Source: Pyxidicoccus parkwaysis (GTDB taxonomy: Bacteria; Myxococcota; Myxococcia; Myxococcales; Myxococcaceae). From it: 64,000 bases of DNA. Below the pieces are notes generated by a model that was not told the DNA's origin, searched no databases, and was given only the letters and a program-made list of their open reading frames with translations. Made by a program: the position numbers and the translations under genes. Within the stretch, counting starts at the first letter, position 1. Every line of letters begins with the position of its first letter. The stretch lies in the NCBI RefSeq assembly GCF_017301735.1, contig NZ_CP071090.1:7554001-7618000 (forward strand). Reading direction: 5' to 3'. Positions 17,693-24,889 of the stretch are shown here, piece after piece.

Positions 17693-18676
17693 ATGCAGCC
17701 AGCCCTCTCACGTCCCGCTGATTCGCCCGGTGCCGCGCCCCCGGAGCCCGGCCTCTCCCGCGCCGAGCTGGTGGAGTTGCTCCGCATCCGTCCTCTGCGC
17801 GCGGTGGGCATGGCGGCGCTGCACCTGGGCGTGTGGGTCGCGGCGGCCGTGGCCATTGCCCACGCGGACAGCGTCTGGGTGAAGCTGCCGCTGTGGATGC
17901 TGGCCGGTGGGGCGGTGATGGGGCTCATCCAGCTCGACCACGACGCCTGGCACGACAACCTCTTCCCGAGGCCGTGGCAGAACCGCCTCTTCGGCAACGC
18001 GCTCAGCCTGCTCGTGGGCATCGCCTACGAGCCCATGCGCCATGACCACCTCGCGCACCACCGCTGGAACCGCACGGAGAAGGACCCCGACGCCTACAAC
18101 GCGGGCCGCCGCTCGCTCGGGCTGTGCGCGCTCTTCTACGCCACCGTGCTGCTCGGCATCCCGCTGAGCCTCATCTACTTCAACGTCCTCTACCCGCTGC
18201 AGCACTTCTCCCGCGCGCGATTGCGCCGCCATGGCGCGGTGCTGCTCTGCTACGGGGGCTTCTACGCGGGGCTCTTCTGGCTGCTGTCGCGGCACGGGCT
18301 CGTCCCCGGCGCGGTGGAGTGCTGGCTCTTGCCGGTGCTCTTCGCCAGCCCCCTCAACGGCCTCAAGTCCATCGCGGACCACTACGCCAACACGTGGCGC
18401 GGGGACCGCTTCCACACCGCGACGACGGTGCGCGGCACGCGGCTCGTCACCTTCCTCTTGAACGGGCTCAACTACCACCTGGACCACCACCTCTATCCGC
18501 GCGTGCCCGGCTACAACCTCGCGAGGCTGCACACCCACCTGCGGCCCGGGCTGCTCGCGCGCGGCGCCCCCGTCTTCGACAGCTACCTCGACGTCATGGG
18601 ACGCGCGCTGCTCGCCGGGCCCACCGTCGTGGACGAGGACGTGCGGCTCGTCACCCTGGAACGAAAGCGTCCATGA
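17693..18676 (+). CDS. Fatty-acid-desaturase-like membrane diiron oxygenase
   Basis: 327 residues with about four membrane helices. The three His boxes of the membrane desaturase/hydroxylase superfamily are all present: LDHDAWHD (near residue 80), HDHLAHHRWNR (near 118) and NYHLDHHLYP (near 262), along with KSIADHYANT. Spacing fits a class with HxxxH, HxxHH, HxxHH. It would desaturate or hydroxylate an acyl or carotenoid-like chain using two irons. ATG 17693 lies 6 bp after the methyltransferase stop; the end overlaps the CapA-like gene by 4 nt (ATGA). All iron ligands are intact. The N-terminal 30 residues are Pro-rich and variable. Confidence 0.85.
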   Translation: MQPALSRPADSPGAAPPEPGLSRAELVELLRIRPLRAVGMAALHLGVWVAAAVAIAHADSVWVKLPLWMLAGGAVMGLIQLDHDAWHDNLFPRPWQNRLFGNALSLLVGIAYEPMRHDHLAHHRWNRTEKDPDAYNAGRRSLGLCALFYATVLLGIPLSLIYFNVLYPLQHFSRARLRRHGAVLLCYGGFYAGLFWLLSRHGLVPGAVECWLLPVLFASPLNGLKSIADHYANTWRGDRFHTATTVRGTRLVTFLLNGLNYHLDHHLYPRVPGYNLARLHTHLRPGLLARGAPVFDSYLDVMGRALLAGPTVVDEDVRLVTLERKRP

Positions 18677-19902
18677 ACGCCCTGCGACAGCTGTACGCGG
18701 ACATCCGCTACGAGGACGGCCGCTGGCCCCTGTCCCGCTGGGACCTCAACCTGCGCTACATCGCCAAGAGCCTCCTCCACGTCCCCGAGCCGCGCCGCGC
18801 CGAGGACGCCGAGCACTTCGCGCGCGTCGCCCGGCACCTCGCCTCCGGGAGCTGGAAGCCCGACGCGCCCGCGGCGCTCAACCTGTGCGCCGTGGGCGAT
18901 GTGATGTGGATTCGCAGCGGCTTTCGCGAGGCCCTCTCCCCGGGCGTGCGCGCGCTGATGGCGGACGCGCACGTGGCCTTCGCCAACCTGGAGACGCCCG
19001 TGGACCCGGCGCGGCCCGTGCCCCGGCTCGTCTACGAGACGCTCCACTACAACGCGCCGCCGGGCTACCTGGACGCGTGGGAGGGCACCGCGCGCCACCG
19101 CGTGTTCTCGCTGTGCAACAACCACGCGCTGGACCAGGGCGCGCAAGGGCTGGAGCGCACGCGCCGGAGCGTGCTGGCCCGCCCGGAGCACCGCTGCGTC
19201 GGAGGCCCCCGGGCGAAGGACGCGGTGGCGGGCCTGGAGGTGGCCGGGGTGCGCCTGGGCATTGCCGCGGTGACGTATGACATCAACCACCTCGCGGGGG
19301 CGCCGCCCGAGGGCGTTCCGGTGACGCGCCTGGGCAGCCCGCGGCATGCGCCCGACTGGGAGCGGCTGGGCGCCCTCATCGACGCGGCGCGCGCGGTGGG
19401 GCCGGACCTCGTGGTGCTCATGCCGCACTGGGGCTTCGAGTACGAGTACTGGCCCGAGTCCCTCCAGCGCGAGCACGCCTACCGCCTCATCGAGCGCGGG
19501 GCGGACATCCTCCTGGGCTCCTCGCCGCACGTGCTGCAGCCCGTGGAGCTGGTCTCCATCGACGGCGGGGACCCCACGTGCCCCGCGCAGGTGCGCCGGG
19601 GAGGGCCTCCGCGAGTGGGGCTCATCGCGTACTCGCTCGGCAACTTCCTGAGCATCATGCCCACGCGGGCGTGCCAGACGGGCGCGGTGCTGAAGCTCTC
19701 GCTCGCGCGGGACGCGGAGGGCCTCTTGCGTCCCGTGGACGTGCGCGCGGTGCCCACGGCGTGCGGGCGGGGCCTGGGCGGCGAGGGCTTCCTGGACGCG
19801 GGCGTCGTGGCGGTGGACGAGCTGGGCCCGGAGCGCGCGGCGCCGCACCTCGCGCACGCGAGGCGCACCCTGGGCGGACTGATTTCAACCCGGAGGGACT
19901 GA
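18673..19902 (+). CDS. CapA/PgsA-family metallophosphatase-like protein
   Basis: 409 residues. The CapA (poly-gamma-glutamate capsule) family pattern is clear: AVGDVMW (near residue 76), FANLETPV (105), SLCNNHALDQG (148), LVVLMPHWGFEYEY (250), LLGSSPHVLQPVEL (278) and IAYSLGNFLS (320). These supply the D, E, N, H, H metal ligands of a calcineurin-like fold. In capsule loci the family takes part in polymer export or amide formation; stand-alone members in biosynthetic operons are poorly understood. No signal peptide or membrane segment is visible, so it is probably cytoplasmic, unlike PgsA/CapA of Bacillus. Starts inside the desaturase stop (ATGA), so the two are coupled. Confidence 0.82.
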   Translation: MNALRQLYADIRYEDGRWPLSRWDLNLRYIAKSLLHVPEPRRAEDAEHFARVARHLASGSWKPDAPAALNLCAVGDVMWIRSGFREALSPGVRALMADAHVAFANLETPVDPARPVPRLVYETLHYNAPPGYLDAWEGTARHRVFSLCNNHALDQGAQGLERTRRSVLARPEHRCVGGPRAKDAVAGLEVAGVRLGIAAVTYDINHLAGAPPEGVPVTRLGSPRHAPDWERLGALIDAARAVGPDLVVLMPHWGFEYEYWPESLQREHAYRLIERGADILLGSSPHVLQPVELVSIDGGDPTCPAQVRRGGPPRVGLIAYSLGNFLSIMPTRACQTGAVLKLSLARDAEGLLRPVDVRAVPTACGRGLGGEGFLDAGVVAVDELGPERAAPHLAHARRTLGGLISTRRD

Positions 19903-19903
19903 G

Positions 19904-20512
19904 ATGGTGTCGATGCGGGAGCAGTTGGAGGCGCTCACCGTGGGCATGGCCCGGCAGGTCGCGGGCTGGCTGCCGGCCGTGACGCCCGAGCGGTACGTGG
20001 CCTTCCTGGACATGATGTACCACTACACGCTGCGCAGTGGAGACAGGCTGCGGCTCGCGGCCGAGCGCGCCACGCTCCCCGAGCTGAAGGCCTTCTTCGC
20101 GGAGCTCGCGGCGGACGAGCAGTCCCACTACCAGCTCGCGAAGGCGGACCTCGCGGCCTTCGGGCGCACGCCGTCGGACGCCTCGCCCCGCGAGGTCTCC
20201 GCGTTCCACGCCTTCTGGGAGGGAATCACCGCGGAGCGCCAGCTCTCGTTCCTCGGCGCGCTGTACGTGCTGGAGGGCGTGGCGCGGCACCTCGGGGGCG
20301 ACACACGCCAGGGGTTGGGGCGGCTCGGCCTGGACAGGACGCGGGCGCGCTTCCTGCTCGTGCACCTGGACGTGGACGTGGAGCACGGCGCGCGCGCCCA
20401 GGCGCTCTGCGAGTCGCTCGGTGCGCACGCCCCCGAGCCCCTGCTGGACGGCGCGCGCCAGGCGGCGGACTTCTGGGTGGCCATCCATCGCCGGGCGCTC
20501 GCGGAGGCATAG
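19904..20512 (+). CDS. Heme-oxygenase-like diiron oxidase (HDO) / TenA-like protein
   Basis: 202 residues, all-helical. ADEQSHYQLAKADL near residue 70, FWEGITAERQLSFLGALYVLEGVARHLGG near 105-135 and FLLVHLDVDVEHGARA near 155 correspond to the core helices of the heme-oxygenase-like fold; the last shows the H/D-x-D-xxxH type ligand pattern of HDO enzymes (the UndA/SznF/CADD-like group). Such oxidases cleave or oxidise amino acids and fatty acids in natural-product pathways. Last gene of the operon; start ATG 19904 with GGAGGGA five to ten bases upstream, one base after the CapA-like stop. A TenA-type thiaminase is the alternative, but the family's catalytic Cys is not evident. Confidence 0.75.
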   Translation: MVSMREQLEALTVGMARQVAGWLPAVTPERYVAFLDMMYHYTLRSGDRLRLAAERATLPELKAFFAELAADEQSHYQLAKADLAAFGRTPSDASPREVSAFHAFWEGITAERQLSFLGALYVLEGVARHLGGDTRQGLGRLGLDRTRARFLLVHLDVDVEHGARAQALCESLGAHAPEPLLDGARQAADFWVAIHRRALAEA

Positions 20513-20524
20513 TCCGCGCCCCGC

Positions 20525-21301
20525 TCAGTCCAGCAGCTCCACGACGTCCGCCCGGACGCCGAGCAGGGCGAAGCCGAAGTTGGCGAAGTTGTAGAGGGGT
20601 TCGTCCGAGTCCGTATTGTCCACACCCCCACCGTAGAAGCGCAGGCGCAGGTAGGGAGACACGGCGGCGTCGTCATCCACGGGCACGCCCAGGGTGAGGG
20701 CCGCGTCGTAGAGCGCCCCGCGGCTCGGGTCCGTGGGGTTGACGAGGCCATCCACCTCCAGCGCGGCCCAGAGGCGTTTCGAGGGCCACCACGTCAGGCG
20801 CGTCTTCAGCGCGGGCACCGGGCCGATGTCCGCGTCCCGCGCATAGAGCCCGCCGTCCTGGGAGCGCAGTTCCACCAACGCCGTGCGAATCTGGAGGCTG
20901 ACGCCCACGTCCCACTGGAAGCGCTCGCGGTGGATGAGGCGATACACGTAGCTGGCGCGGTAGCCACTGAACGAATACGTGTGCTCCACCGGCGTGCCCG
21001 CGGGGAAGAGCGTGTCCTTGAAGAGGATGTCCTTCGTCAGCGTCGCCCGCGTGGTGACGGGCAGCGGTGCGTAGAGGAGCACCACGCCATGGCGCTCTCC
21101 CAGCCGCGCCTCGACGGAGGCGCGCGTCGTGTTGAAGAGGGGCTCGTCCTGGTTGATGTCCTTCGCCGAGTAGCGCGTGCCACCGGCACCAAAGGCCAGC
21201 TCGTTGCGGAACACCTTCACCGGGCCCGCCTCCGCCTCGATGAAGAGCGCCTCCAGCAGTCGGTCGTCGGCCCGCGCGGCCAGCGGCGCCAGCAGACAGC
21301 A
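20525..21301 (-). CDS. Outer-membrane beta-barrel-like protein with damaged 5' end
   Basis: The frame is open for 259 codons. Its start reads CCLLAPLAARADD, which looks like the end of a signal peptide with cleavage after ARA, followed by alternating polar/hydrophobic beta-strand sequence (YSFSGYRASYVYRL, FQWDVGVSLQIRTALVEL, LWAALEVDGLVNP, VSPYLRLRFYGGGVDN) and a final FALLGVRADVVELL. This suggests an outer-membrane barrel or related surface protein. A TGA at 21302-21304 closes the frame upstream, and no normal start codon precedes the signal peptide; the ATG at 21302-21300 (ATGCTG) is in another frame. A GTG at 21220 would give 231 residues but no export signal. Converges with the HDO gene 12 bp away. 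Confidence 0.6.
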   Translation of the reverse strand, partial: CCLLAPLAARADDRLLEALFIEAEAGPVKVFRNELAFGAGGTRYSAKDINQDEPLFNTTRASVEARLGERHGVVLLYAPLPVTTRATLTKDILFKDTLFPAGTPVEHTYSFSGYRASYVYRLIHRERFQWDVGVSLQIRTALVELRSQDGGLYARDADIGPVPALKTRLTWWPSKRLWAALEVDGLVNPTDPSRGALYDAALTLGVPVDDDAAVSPYLRLRFYGGGVDNTDSDEPLYNFANFGFALLGVRADVVELLD

Positions 21302-21370
21302 TCAGTGAACACTCGCGGGGACCGTTACACCGGGTCTTCGAAAATCGAGTCCCCCTCCATGGGGCGTGAC

Positions 21371-21601
21371 TCACGACCCGCAGGCCCGCTCCGCCGCGGC
21401 CACGCAGTCGTTGGTGTTCTGGCAGCTCACGCAGCGCAGCTTCGTGCCGTTGTGCTTGTAGTAGCAGCGGATGGGCTCGGAGCGGGCGTCACGGACCTCG
21501 CAGAACACGATGGTCCCGGTGGAGCAGAGCGGCTCGGCCACCGGCTCGCCGCAGCAGCCTTCGCCGTCGAAATGAGGGCGTAGCTCGGTGGTGCACGCCA
21601 T
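21371..21601 (-). CDS. Small cysteine-rich protein
   Basis: 76 residues with ten cysteines: CTTEL, GCCGEP, LCSTG, FCEVRD, RCYYKHNG, RCVSCQNTNDC and a final AERAC. No signal peptide is visible. The spacing is not that of a ferredoxin or a standard zinc ribbon; the CVSCQ-x4-C part could bind metal or form disulfides. ATG 21601 with GGGAACCGGGG before it; the start lies 15 bp downstream of the stop of the preceding gene on the same strand, so the two are probably one transcription unit. I cannot assign a function. Confidence 0.55.
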   Translation of the reverse strand: MACTTELRPHFDGEGCCGEPVAEPLCSTGTIVFCEVRDARSEPIRCYYKHNGTKLRCVSCQNTNDCVAAAERACGS

Positions 21602-21616
21602 CCCCGGTTCCCACCG

Positions 21617-22690
21617 TCACAGGGAGGTCTGGAGCTCGGACGAGCCCAGGTATTCCTCCACCCCGAGGACACCCTCCTCCAGCACCAGCAGGAAGGCGGC
21701 CGCGCCCGACGCTGCCAGCCTCTGTTTGAGCTTCGCGGGGAGGTAATCCATCGTCTGCAGCCGCTGGCGCAGGTTGAGGAACGCGTGGCAGCCCACGGCG
21801 TCATACCTGCCCGTCTCCCGCAGCCTGCCCATCGCGGCAGGGGCATCGAAGGGCTCCTCCGAGTCATGGATGATGTCGCAGGTGCGCAGGTGCCGTGTTA
21901 CCACCCGCTCGGGATGCTTCTGAAGCGCGTGGTGAAAATAAAGGACATATTCCGAGGCCCCGTTCCACTTCTCCACGTCGACCGTGTCGAGGAAGGCCTT
22001 CCAGAAGGGCTGCTTGCGACGCTGCTCGACGGCCGCGTGGAGCGCGTCCAGGATTCGCCGGTCGAGGACCATGTGATGGTGCATGCCGCTGAAGGGATTG
22101 CGCGGCGCCCAACCCGGGACGAGCCGCCCGGCGAAACGCGCGTGCACATGCGTGACCTTGTGGGGATAGTCCCGGGTATTGAGTTGCCATTCGAAGGGAT
22201 AGCCGGGGGACAGGATGGCCTCCCCCCGCTCGGTCAGGAACGGCACGCCACGGGCGAAATGAAAATCGGCGTCCAGGATGAGGACGTGGTCGAGCAGGTC
22301 GGGGATGGCGCTGTAGACGCAGAGCTTGAGGAGCTGCTGGTAATACCAGGAGCCGTGCGGATGGGTGGTTCCCTTCCTCACCAGCGCGTCCGTCACGTCG
22401 TGGACCGCGAAGGGATAGCGCTCCTCGTTGATCCAGATGACGGGCTTTCCCGCGACCTGGTGCAGGTGCAAGTGCTCGAGCTCCTGCCGCGCGACGACGT
22501 AGACATTGCGGATGGGGGTGCGTGAGTGCTGGACGATGCTCGCGATGCAAGGTGCGAGCTTGTCGTAGTCCTTGGGCGCCACGGGGATGACGACATCGAT
22601 CTGGATGGGCTCCGCGGTCGCGGGGATGCGCTCGGAGAGGCCAGGGAGCTGGCCATCCTCACGGCGCGCGCGACCTTCATTCGGTGTCAT
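21617..22690 (-). CDS. DUF6492-like glycosyltransferase-fold protein
   Basis: 357 residues. IQIDVVIPVAPKDYDKLAPC near residue 30 and SRTPIRNVYVVAR are the first Rossmann-like elements of a GT-A fold; LLDHVLILDADFHFARGVPFL near residue 135 supplies a DAD (DxD) motif; later PFSGMHHHMVLDRRIL and FLDTVDVEKWNGASEYVLYF resemble the acceptor side of the DUF6492 family, which sits in polysaccharide clusters. ATG 22690 has AAGG seven bases upstream; the frame remains open to 22984 but without ribosome binding site. The last 60 residues (RQRLQTMDYLPAKLKQRL) look helical. Likely modifies a cell-surface glycan, but the partner genes are missing. Confidence 0.7.
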   Translation of the reverse strand: MTPNEGRARREDGQLPGLSERIPATAEPIQIDVVIPVAPKDYDKLAPCIASIVQHSRTPIRNVYVVARQELEHLHLHQVAGKPVIWINEERYPFAVHDVTDALVRKGTTHPHGSWYYQQLLKLCVYSAIPDLLDHVLILDADFHFARGVPFLTERGEAILSPGYPFEWQLNTRDYPHKVTHVHARFAGRLVPGWAPRNPFSGMHHHMVLDRRILDALHAAVEQRRKQPFWKAFLDTVDVEKWNGASEYVLYFHHALQKHPERVVTRHLRTCDIIHDSEEPFDAPAAMGRLRETGRYDAVGCHAFLNLRQRLQTMDYLPAKLKQRLAASGAAAFLLVLEEGVLGVEEYLGSSELQTSL

Positions 22691-23162
22691 GCTCGAACCT
22701 TCAGCTCCTCGCGATTGTCCTGCGTGAGCTGCATTCATCAGACCAGGACTCCGAGCGCTCGTCAAAGTCGATAGCTGCTCTTGCCATCTCGTTGCCACAG
22801 ATGGCCTGCGGCGGTGCACCGGGCGCGCACGCAGAGGTTGCGGACGACCCATCACCTTCACTGGGGGCCTCAAGCACACCTGGATGGGGCGGTTCTCCGA
22901 GCGCGAGTGCATCTGTCGAGATCCAAAAACAAGGCGCTGGCTCAAGTAATACCCGGAGGCGGTTCCCAGCCATCCCCGGAGCATGACTCATGAACGCGGA
23001 AGTACCCCTGTCGGGCCTCTGCTCGGTCAGGTGAACCGGGCCCGGGTAACACGGCCGGTGGCCTTACATAAACAAATATTGGCGACCCAATGATTTATCA
23101 CCAGCGGTGATTCTTCCGAGTCGAAAGTGTCCAGGAATCAGGTCCACCCCAAGGGAGTCCGC
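22691..23162. other. Divergent intergenic region
   Basis: About 470 bp between two divergent genes, without a convincing gene. The AT-rich part at 23065-23111 just before the metalloprotease gene holds two short adjacent inverted repeats: ATTGG-CGAC-CCAAT at 23078-23091 and ATCACC-AGC-GGTGAT at 23097-23111. These lie 50-85 nt upstream of the start and could be protein-binding sites; the TTACATAAACAAATATT run is the least GC-rich stretch nearby and a likely promoter. I see no RNA gene. Confidence 0.35.
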
Positions 23163-24797
23163 ATGTTTCGAAGAAGTATTGTGCTTGCAGCGGGATGTAT
23201 TGCGTTGATGTCCGGGTGCGCAGCCCCACCCGTGGACGAGCCGCGGGAAATCGTCAGCAACCTGGTCCAGGCCGGGTTCCCGGCCGACGACATCATGGTC
23301 GTCGACGGGAAGGTCTACGTCGGGCGGGACGCCGAGGTGACCCTGGCCGCGTCGCGCGAACTGCTCGAGCAGGGCAACAGCACCGAGGAGCAATACCGCA
23401 CCACCAACCTCGTCAGCACCTCGGTGACGAAGATCTGCATCGACGGATCGACGTTCACCGGCGCTTTCAGCACGGCGCTCGACCTCGCCATCCAGAACTA
23501 TGACGAGCTGCCTCTCACCTTCGCCATGGCGCGCACGCCGAGCACCGGCTGCAGCTTCACCATCAAGGCGGTCCTCCAGCCGGCCCTGACCGGAGGCTCG
23601 GCCGGATTCCCGTCGAACGGGCTGCCGTACCCTACCGTCAATATCGGCCTTGGACTCGCCTTGTTCAGCGTCGACGTCATCGAGCACGTCATTACGCATG
23701 AAATCGGCCACACCATCGGGTTCCGCCACTCCGACTACTACAACCGCAGCATCAGCTGCGGCATCGGCGGCGACGAGGGTGCCAGTGGGGTGGGCGCCAT
23801 TCACATCCCGGGCACGCCGACCACGGCCACTGTCGGCGGCTCGCTCATGAACTCGTGCTTCCGCTCGGTGGAGACGGGCGAGTTCACTGCCGGCGACATC
23901 TCTGCCATCCTGCAGCTCTACGGAACGGTGTGCACGGGCCAGACTCCGGCCGGTGCGACCGCGTGGCAGCAGTATGGCGCCGACGGCATCTACCTGGACG
24001 TGGACACGTCCAAATGTCGCCTTGCGTCCACGCCGCTGTACTTCACCTCCCTGGGCGGGTGGAGCAATCACTGGACAGTCCAGGGCGCCACGTCCATCTA
24101 CCTGCCGACGGCGACGGGCTTCCGCGTCCACGTGCAGCAGCCCGGCATCACCCCGGCCGTGGCCAACAGCATGGGCATGCACCTCAACTGGCAAGCCGCG
24201 CCGCCAAATCTGCGCCAGGAGTCGCTGTGCACAGGACAGACGCCCGTGGGCGCCACCGCGTGGCAGCAGTACGGCGCCGACGGCATCTACCTGGACGTGA
24301 ATACCGCGGCCTGCGGCTTCGGGGTGACGCCGCAGTACCTCACGTCCCTCGGCGGGGCGAGCGAACACTGGACGGCCCGGGGCGCCACGTCCATCTACCT
24401 GCCGACGGCGACGGGCTTCCGCGTCCACTTGCAACAGCCCGGTATCACCCCGGCCTTGGCCAACAGCAGGGGCTGGCATCTCAACTGGCAGGCTTCACCG
24501 AGCAACGTTCGCCAGGCCTCCCTGTGCACGGGGAAGACAGAGGCGGGCGCCACGGCGTGGCAGCAGTATGGTGTCGATGGCATCTACCTGGACGTGAGCA
24601 CCGCGGCCTGCGGCCGCACGTCCACGCCGCTGTATTTCACCTCCCTGGGAGGGGTGACCAACCACTGGACAGCCCAGGGCGCCACGTCCATCTATCTGCC
24701 GACGGCGACGGGCTTTCGCGTCCACGTGTACCAGCCCGGCATCACCGTTGAGCAGGCCAACAGCATGGGCATGCACCTCAACTGGGTTGCGGAGTAG
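23163..24797 (+). CDS. Secreted HEIGH-type metalloprotease lipoprotein with three tandem repeats
   Basis: 544 residues. The N-terminus MFRRSIVLAAGCIALMSGCAAP is a lipoprotein signal with lipobox MSGC. The peptidase domain (residues 40-255) carries the zinc motif HEIGHTIGFRHSDY near residue 180, the dual-action HEIGH (M57/protealysin-like) signature, then SLMNSCFRSVETGEFTAGDISAILQLYG. The C-terminal 290 residues are three tandem copies of a 99-residue module, each starting with CTG-T--GATAWQQYG and ending in HLNW. Start ATG 23163 has AAGGGAG five bases upstream. It probably sits on the outer membrane or is released, and acts in predation or matrix turnover (inference). Confidence 0.82.
   Translation: MFRRSIVLAAGCIALMSGCAAPPVDEPREIVSNLVQAGFPADDIMVVDGKVYVGRDAEVTLAASRELLEQGNSTEEQYRTTNLVSTSVTKICIDGSTFTGAFSTALDLAIQNYDELPLTFAMARTPSTGCSFTIKAVLQPALTGGSAGFPSNGLPYPTVNIGLGLALFSVDVIEHVITHEIGHTIGFRHSDYYNRSISCGIGGDEGASGVGAIHIPGTPTTATVGGSLMNSCFRSVETGEFTAGDISAILQLYGTVCTGQTPAGATAWQQYGADGIYLDVDTSKCRLASTPLYFTSLGGWSNHWTVQGATSIYLPTATGFRVHVQQPGITPAVANSMGMHLNWQAAPPNLRQESLCTGQTPVGATAWQQYGADGIYLDVNTAACGFGVTPQYLTSLGGASEHWTARGATSIYLPTATGFRVHLQQPGITPALANSRGWHLNWQASPSNVRQASLCTGKTEAGATAWQQYGVDGIYLDVSTAACGRTSTPLYFTSLGGVTNHWTAQGATSIYLPTATGFRVHVYQPGITVEQANSMGMHLNWVAE
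23928..24797 (+). repeat. Three tandem 297-bp repeats inside the protease gene
   Basis: Units at 23928-24224, 24225-24521 and 24522-24797, an exact 297-bp period (99 residues; last copy slightly shorter). Conserved positions include a leading CTG, GATAWQQYG, DGIYLDV, a second Cys, TPLYFTSLGG, HW, GATSIYLPTATGFRVHV, QPGIT and HLNW. Two cysteines per unit suggest one disulfide each. The DNA identity is high in the TSIYLPTATGFRV part, which points to recent duplication or conversion. The module type is not one I can name. Confidence 0.85.
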
Positions 24798-24819
24798 CGG
24801 CACTCGGCTGAGCTGACCT

Positions 24820-24853
24820 GAGGCCGGGGACCGCGTTGCCGGTTCCCGGCCTC
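24820..24853 (+). terminator. Hairpin terminator after the protease gene
   Basis: GAGGCCGGG (24820) pairs with CCCGGCCTC (ending 24853), 23 bp after the protease stop, followed by TCGTCTT. Strong 9-bp GC stem with a 14-16 nt loop; only a partial T-run. Confidence 0.55.
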
Positions 24854-24889
24854 TCGTCTTGAGGAACGCCTCCCCGAGACGTGGATTAA

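Noticed and set aside
23040-23060. GC palindrome ACCGGGCCCGGGT as attachment site
   Set aside because: Short, GC-only, with no integrase or tRNA gene nearby.
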